Source of the DNA: Desulfococcus sp041737845 | GTDB lineage: Bacteria; Desulfobacterota; Desulfobacteria; Desulfobacterales; Desulfococcaceae | Reading direction: 5' to 3' | Length of the DNA stretch: 64,000 nt | Assembly (NCBI RefSeq): GCF_041737845.1 | Contig: NZ_JBGSQX010000018.1 | Location: 1-64,000, forward strand | Shown: positions 60,260 through 64,000 of the stretch, piece after piece | How positions within the stretch are numbered: the first letter of the stretch is position 1 | Layout of the letters: every line of letters starts with the position of its first letter | Made by a program: the position numbers and the translations under genes | The notes under the pieces: model-generated | Seen by the model: only the letters and a program-made list of their open reading frames with translations | What the model was told of the DNA's origin: nothing | Database searches by the model: none

Positions 60260-61429
60260 TCAGCCGGCCTGGGCCGACTTCCAGAAGGGGGACATGGCCC
60301 TGAGCCGTTCGATGATGGGAGGAAGCTTTTCGATCACGTAATCGATTTCTTCCCGGGTGTTGTAGACGCTGAGGCTGAACCTAACCGATCCGTGGGCGGC
60401 CGTGTAGGGCACGCCCATGGCCCTCAGCACATGGGACGGCTCCAGCGACCCCGAGGTGCAGGCCGAGCCTGACGAGGCGCAGATGCCCAGTTCATCCATC
60501 ATCAGAAGGATCGATTCCCCCTCGATGTATTCAAACGAGATGTTGGTCGTATTGGGCAGCCGGTGTTCCGTGTCGCCGTTGATGATGGCGTGGGGAACGG
60601 CCGCCAGGATACCGGATTCGAGTCGGTCCCGCAGCGCCTTCACCCGGGTGTTTTCCTCTTCCAGGAGACCCGCGGCAAGCTCCGCGGCCTTTCCCAGGGC
60701 CACGATGGAGGATACGTTCTCCGTGCCGCCCCGTCGGTTTCCCTCCTGGTGGCCGCCGATCATAAACGGCGTGAACTTCGTCCCCTTTCGCACGTAGAGG
60801 GCGCCCACTCCCTTGGGGGCATGAAGCTTGTGGCCGGAAAGGGAGAGCAGATCGATGTCGGTCCGGTCGATGTCCATGGGAATCTTTCCCACCGCCTGAA
60901 CGGCATCCGTGTGGAACACCACGCCCCGGGCCTTGACCTCCCGGGCGACCTCCGCCACGGGAAACAGGACTCCGGTCTCGTTGTTGGCCCACATCAGGCT
61001 GACCACGGCGGTGTCCTCGCTCAAATGATCGTAAAGATAATCGAGATCGAGCCGGCCCTTGCCATCCACCGGAACGAAGGTCACCCGGTAGCCGTTGTGG
61101 GCGAGGTATTCGTATAGATTCTTGATGGCGGAATGTTCGACACGACTGGTCATGATGTGCCGTTTCAGGGGGGTTGTCCGGATTGCGGCCCAAATGGCGG
61201 TGCTGTCGCTCTCCGTTCCGCAGCTCGTAAAAACGATCTCTTCCGGGGAGGCCCCCAGGAGACCGGCCACCCTGGCGCGCGACTCCCGTATTTTCAAGGC
61301 CGTCTGTCGTGCCATGCCGTACATGCTCGAGGGATTTCCATAGTGGTCCCTCAGATAGGGCAGCATCTCCTCCACGACCTCCGGCGCAACAGCGGTTGTG
61401 GCATTATTGTCTAAATAAACCATTTTCAT
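60260..61429 (-). CDS. nifS: Cysteine desulfurase NifS
   Basis: The 389-residue PLP enzyme takes sulfur from cysteine for Fe-S cluster assembly. It begins MVYLDNNATT after two residues. It has the PLP Lys in SLSGHKLHAPKGVGALY near residue 204, and the sulfur-carrying Cys in ASSGSACTSG near 328. Its ATG overlaps the nifU stop (ATGA). The NifS rather than IscS type is suggested by pairing with a full-length NifU; no nitrogenase genes are visible. The same frame runs upstream as an artefact over nifU. Confidence 0.93.
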   Translation of the reverse strand: MKMVYLDNNATTAVAPEVVEEMLPYLRDHYGNPSSMYGMARQTALKIRESRARVAGLLGASPEEIVFTSCGTESDSTAIWAAIRTTPLKRHIMTSRVEHSAIKNLYEYLAHNGYRVTFVPVDGKGRLDLDYLYDHLSEDTAVVSLMWANNETGVLFPVAEVAREVKARGVVFHTDAVQAVGKIPMDIDRTDIDLLSLSGHKLHAPKGVGALYVRKGTKFTPFMIGGHQEGNRRGGTENVSSIVALGKAAELAAGLLEEENTRVKALRDRLESGILAAVPHAIINGDTEHRLPNTTNISFEYIEGESILLMMDELGICASSGSACTSGSLEPSHVLRAMGVPYTAAHGSVRFSLSVYNTREEIDYVIEKLPPIIERLRAMSPFWKSAQAG

Positions 61430-62256
61430 GACCGCACCTCCTCTACGACCAACTCCGGAAGCACGAACTCGCGAAGCTTCTTTTCCACGAAAGCTTCGAG
61501 GGTGATCTGAGCGGCACTGCAACTGGAGCAGGAGCCCCGGAGCTTCACCTGCACCCGGTTTCCTTCCACATCGACCAGATCGATATCCCCGCCGTCCTGC
61601 TTCAGAACCGGCTTGATTTCCCGCTCCAGCGTCTCCTCGATCAGCCTTATCTTCTGGATGTTGCTCATCCGTGGGCGCTCTTCTTTCACCGGAGGGGTCT
61701 GCCCCGTCACCTCGTTGATGAGTTCCTGGATCCGGTCCTGGCATTTTCCGCACCCGCCGCCGGCCTTGATATAATTGGTCACATCCTCGACGGCGGCCAG
61801 ATGATGATCCGTCAGGACGCGCCGGATCTCCACATCCGTCACCCCGAAGCATTCACAGACCAGCTCGCCCTCTTTCTCTTCGAGAGGTTTGCCCCGGTAG
61901 CATGCAATCGCCTTTTCCAGGGCCTCCTGGCCCATGACCGAACAATGCATCTTTTCCTTGGGAAGACCGCCCAGATAGTTGGCGATATCATCATTCGTTA
62001 TTTTTTCAGCCTCCTCGATCGTCCTGCCTTTCAGCATTTCCGTCAGGGCGGAAGAGGATGCAATGGCGCTGGCGCATCCGAAGGTCTGAAACTTGACATC
62101 CACGATCCGATCATCCTCGTCGACCTTGAAGGTCAGCTTCAGGGCGTCGCCGCAGGATATGGACCCGACCTCTCCCACACCGTCGGCGTCTTCTATGACC
62201 CCGACATTCCGAGGATTTAAAAAATGATCCTTAACCTTATCAGAATATTCCCACAT
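61426..62256 (-). CDS. nifU: Fe-S cluster scaffold NifU (three-domain)
   Basis: The 276-residue protein has an IscU-like domain (about 1-125, cysteines in SISCGDA, FGCASA and MHCSVM), a central [2Fe-2S] BFD-like domain (about 135-180, CECFGVTD and CGKCQD) and a C-terminal Nfu domain (about 200-275, CSSCSAAQ). This is the full NifU plan that assembles clusters with NifS. GGGAGG precedes the ATG at 62256. The frame is open further upstream, but that segment is not family-like. Confidence 0.95.
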   Translation of the reverse strand: MWEYSDKVKDHFLNPRNVGVIEDADGVGEVGSISCGDALKLTFKVDEDDRIVDVKFQTFGCASAIASSSALTEMLKGRTIEEAEKITNDDIANYLGGLPKEKMHCSVMGQEALEKAIACYRGKPLEEKEGELVCECFGVTDVEIRRVLTDHHLAAVEDVTNYIKAGGGCGKCQDRIQELINEVTGQTPPVKEERPRMSNIQKIRLIEETLEREIKPVLKQDGGDIDLVDVEGNRVQVKLRGSCSSCSAAQITLEAFVEKKLREFVLPELVVEEVRS

Positions 62257-62570
62257 TGATTCCCTCCCGGGTTGTTCTTGACGTTCCGGCTTCAACCATT
62301 GGGCTTTCCACAAAGAAAACCTTCAGTTCCGCGTACCTTCCAAGTAATAATCATCCCCCTGAAAAAAGAAACCCGCCGGCGGCGCATGGCGATGTCGAGG
62401 GCGGCTTCCATTTCTTGACACACCTGGCGCTTTCTTTTATGATTGCCTTCCTGTTATCGCGGTCACAGCGGAAATAGATTTCCGGATCCGGCAGCGTTGG
62501 GTCTGGATGGCTTGTTGAATGCCTTTTGAGGATCGACTTCATTTGGAATGCGAACCGGAAAGAGTGCCTT
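62257..62570. other. Divergent intergenic region nifU / phosphatidyltransferase
   Basis: No gene is supported in these 314 bases. The plus-strand sigma-70 promoter listed separately is the one clear element. No IscR-like box was recognised in front of nifU. Confidence 0.45.
62415..62443 (+). promoter_or_regulatory. Near-consensus sigma-70 promoter
   Basis: TTGACA (62415-62420), a 17-base spacer and TATGAT (62438-62443) give one of the best promoter matches in the window. It would start transcription near 62450, about 120 bases before the phosphatidyltransferase ATG. Confidence 0.7.
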
Positions 62571-64000
62571 ATGTCGCGCAGGTTATTGATATCAAAGAAA
62601 GCTACGGCCATCTTGGTCTACGGCCGCCCCCTTCTCGTTTTCGCGGGGATGCTCTGCGCCATCGGCGTGATGTGGAACCGCAGCCCGGTTCTCTATACAC
62701 TGGGCGTCACGCTGCTGTTCATCTCCATGACCTTTGATCTGGTGGACGGATGGTTCGCCGCGCGCTTTCAGCCGCATCCGACGCTTGCGCAGCTTGCGGA
62801 CCGCATCATGGACAAGCTCGTCTACTCGATCATTTTCCCGCTCATCGCCGTCGGCATCATGTGGCGCCTGGTCAACCTCTCGCCCCACTACAGCCGGATC
62901 GAACTGCTTCATGCCATATTCGTGCTGCTCATGTGCATCGCCGTCCTGGTGAGAGACAATTTCGCCAGCTTCATGCGCAATTTTGCCATCCGCCAGGGTC
63001 AGGAGCCGGAACCCAGCGAATTTACACGTCTCAGGACCATTGTGGCGGCGCCGGTGAGCGCCCTGCTCTACGCCCATGCGTTCTATGTCCCTGAAATCCC
63101 CAACGGCCCTGCGACCTCCAAGCTTTACGTCTGGATCTCATGGCTCGGCAACCTGCCGGTCCGCGGACTCTTTTTCATTGAGATCCTGTTTTTCATCATC
63201 ACCTTCGGGTCCATTGCCGCCTATTGCCGGAAATATGGAAATTATTGCCTGGATGATCTCTGTCTGGACGACGAGGTGCTGCGGCGCCGGATCTTATCTT
63301 TTTTTCCGAACGCGCTCACGGTGATGAATGCGATGATGGGGCTCCTGGCGGTCTTTTTCGCCTATGAGTGGCGGTTTCGCGAAGCCTTCATGCTGCTGAT
63401 CGGCGCCGCCATGTTCGACAAGTTGGACGGCGCGGTGGCCAGACGCCTGGGGCTCACCACCCCCCTTCCGGAAGCGGTGGACCGGCCCCTGCCGAAAATC
63501 AATGTGGGGGGGGTCATGGATGATCTGGCCGACGGGGTCAGTTTCTGCATCGTCCCGGCATGGATGTTTTATATCGCCTTTTCAGGCATTCAAGATCCCT
63601 TCATTCACAAGATCGCCGCTGGGCCGATCGCTGTCTTTTATGCGCTCATGGGGATCATCCGGCTGATCTATTTCACCCTGGACAAATCTCCGATTCCAGG
63701 TTTTTTCAAGGGGATGCCAACACCGGCCGCCGCCCTTTTCGTCACGGCGCCGCTCATCATGCTGAGCCAGGCCGCTCAGAGCGCTCCGGACTGGGTGCCC
63801 TTCTGGGGAATTTTCTGCGCCGCGCTCATGGTTTTCAACGCCATCATCATGAACCTCTATCCGATTCATTATCTCCATCTGGGGCGCTTCATGAGCCGGC
63901 AGCCCTGGTTCGCCCGGTGCACCCTGCTCCTGTTGTTCGTCTTCGTTTTCACGCCCTATCTGGGTCATTTTGCCTTTTGTTATGGTTTTCTATATCTTCT
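62571..64000 (+). CDS. Tandem CDP-alcohol phosphatidyltransferase (cut by window end)
   Basis: The frame is open from ATG 62571 (GGAAAGAG upstream) to the window end: 476 codons without a stop. Two CDP-alcohol phosphatidyltransferase motifs are present. The first, DLVDGWFAARF then QLADRIMDK (about residues 60-85), lacks the usual Gly before the third Asp. The second, FDKLDGAVARRLG then GGVMDDLADGVSF (about residues 283-325), is a complete PssA-like motif. About a dozen membrane helices are predicted by eye. It probably makes phospholipid from CDP-diacylglycerol, and the second half may be the active one. Adjacent cut-off frames in other phases are shadows. Confidence 0.85.
   Translation, partial: MSRRLLISKKATAILVYGRPLLVFAGMLCAIGVMWNRSPVLYTLGVTLLFISMTFDLVDGWFAARFQPHPTLAQLADRIMDKLVYSIIFPLIAVGIMWRLVNLSPHYSRIELLHAIFVLLMCIAVLVRDNFASFMRNFAIRQGQEPEPSEFTRLRTIVAAPVSALLYAHAFYVPEIPNGPATSKLYVWISWLGNLPVRGLFFIEILFFIITFGSIAAYCRKYGNYCLDDLCLDDEVLRRRILSFFPNALTVMNAMMGLLAVFFAYEWRFREAFMLLIGAAMFDKLDGAVARRLGLTTPLPEAVDRPLPKINVGGVMDDLADGVSFCIVPAWMFYIAFSGIQDPFIHKIAAGPIAVFYALMGIIRLIYFTLDKSPIPGFFKGMPTPAAALFVTAPLIMLSQAAQSAPDWVPFWGIFCAALMVFNAIIMNLYPIHYLHLGRFMSRQPWFARCTLLLLFVFVFTPYLGHFAFCYGFLYL

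Noticed and set aside
1..64000. CRISPR arrays, insertion sequences, complete tRNA or rRNA genes
   Set aside because: Scanned by eye for regularly spaced repeats, transposase motifs, tRNA arms and rRNA cores; only the tRNA-Pro fragment and partial integrase were found. A covariance-model search would be needed to exclude small RNAs.

Overview
The window is about 60% GC, densely packed and mostly bacterial core genome. The gene content points to an anaerobic member of the Desulfobacterota (a Desulfobacterales-like sulfate reducer or relative). The signs are a full type II secretion operon, an indolepyruvate:ferredoxin oxidoreductase with a TRAP transporter, an acyl-CoA/B12 mutase operon, rubredoxin beside cytochrome bd, NifU/NifS, a DHH-CBS-nucleotidyltransferase fusion, and a small gene with an in-frame UGA followed by a bacterial SECIS-like hairpin. 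The placement is inferred from gene content; no 16S gene is present.

Layout. Bases 1-603 are the right edge of an integrated element: the C-terminal part of a tyrosine recombinase, then a 3' fragment of tRNA-Pro(UGG) that looks like an attachment site, then a terminator. Bases 942-14498 hold the T2SS operon gspFGHIJKLMNCDE plus a TPR protein and a small membrane protein, followed by moaA. On the minus strand 15571-20813 is iorA-iorB-dctP-dctQ-dctM. Next come a homologue of tRNA-queuosine mannosyltransferase, a UDP-sugar dehydrogenase, a pseudouridine synthase and argJ. From 25621 the plus strand carries a probable 70-residue selenoprotein with two CXXC motifs, an AEC-type carrier, truA, a DUF2007-like protein, a class II aldolase-like protein and a NUDIX hydrolase. 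A HMG-CoA lyase-like gene follows on the minus strand, then a glycosyltransferase/methyltransferase pair, a UPF0316 membrane protein behind a good sigma-54 promoter, and a sigma-54-dependent regulator. Housekeeping genes (thiE, htpX, csp) and several very small genes fill 36-40 kb.

Bases 40061-48191 form a minus-strand acyl-CoA operon: tetR, icmF, thiolase, 3-hydroxyacyl-CoA dehydrogenase, an XRE-cupin regulator and acyl-CoA dehydrogenase. The mutase has the Phe/Gln pair expected of isobutyryl-CoA mutase rather than methylmalonyl-CoA mutase. The operon could therefore convert isobutyryl-CoA to butyryl-CoA and take it through beta-oxidation, although no enoyl-CoA hydratase is present here. TetR-type operators overlap the predicted promoter of tetR.

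Bases 48608-56763 contain a lipoprotein with TPR and periplasmic-binding folds, a DUF4124 protein and an oxygen/redox group: cydAB, rubredoxin with an unusually short first knuckle, a thioredoxin-fold/HEAT protein and a rhodanese. The right end has the tRNA nucleotidyltransferase fusion, a cupin, nifU-nifS, and the start of a protein with two tandem CDP-alcohol phosphatidyltransferase domains that runs off the window.

No CRISPR array, IS element, complete tRNA or rRNA gene was seen.
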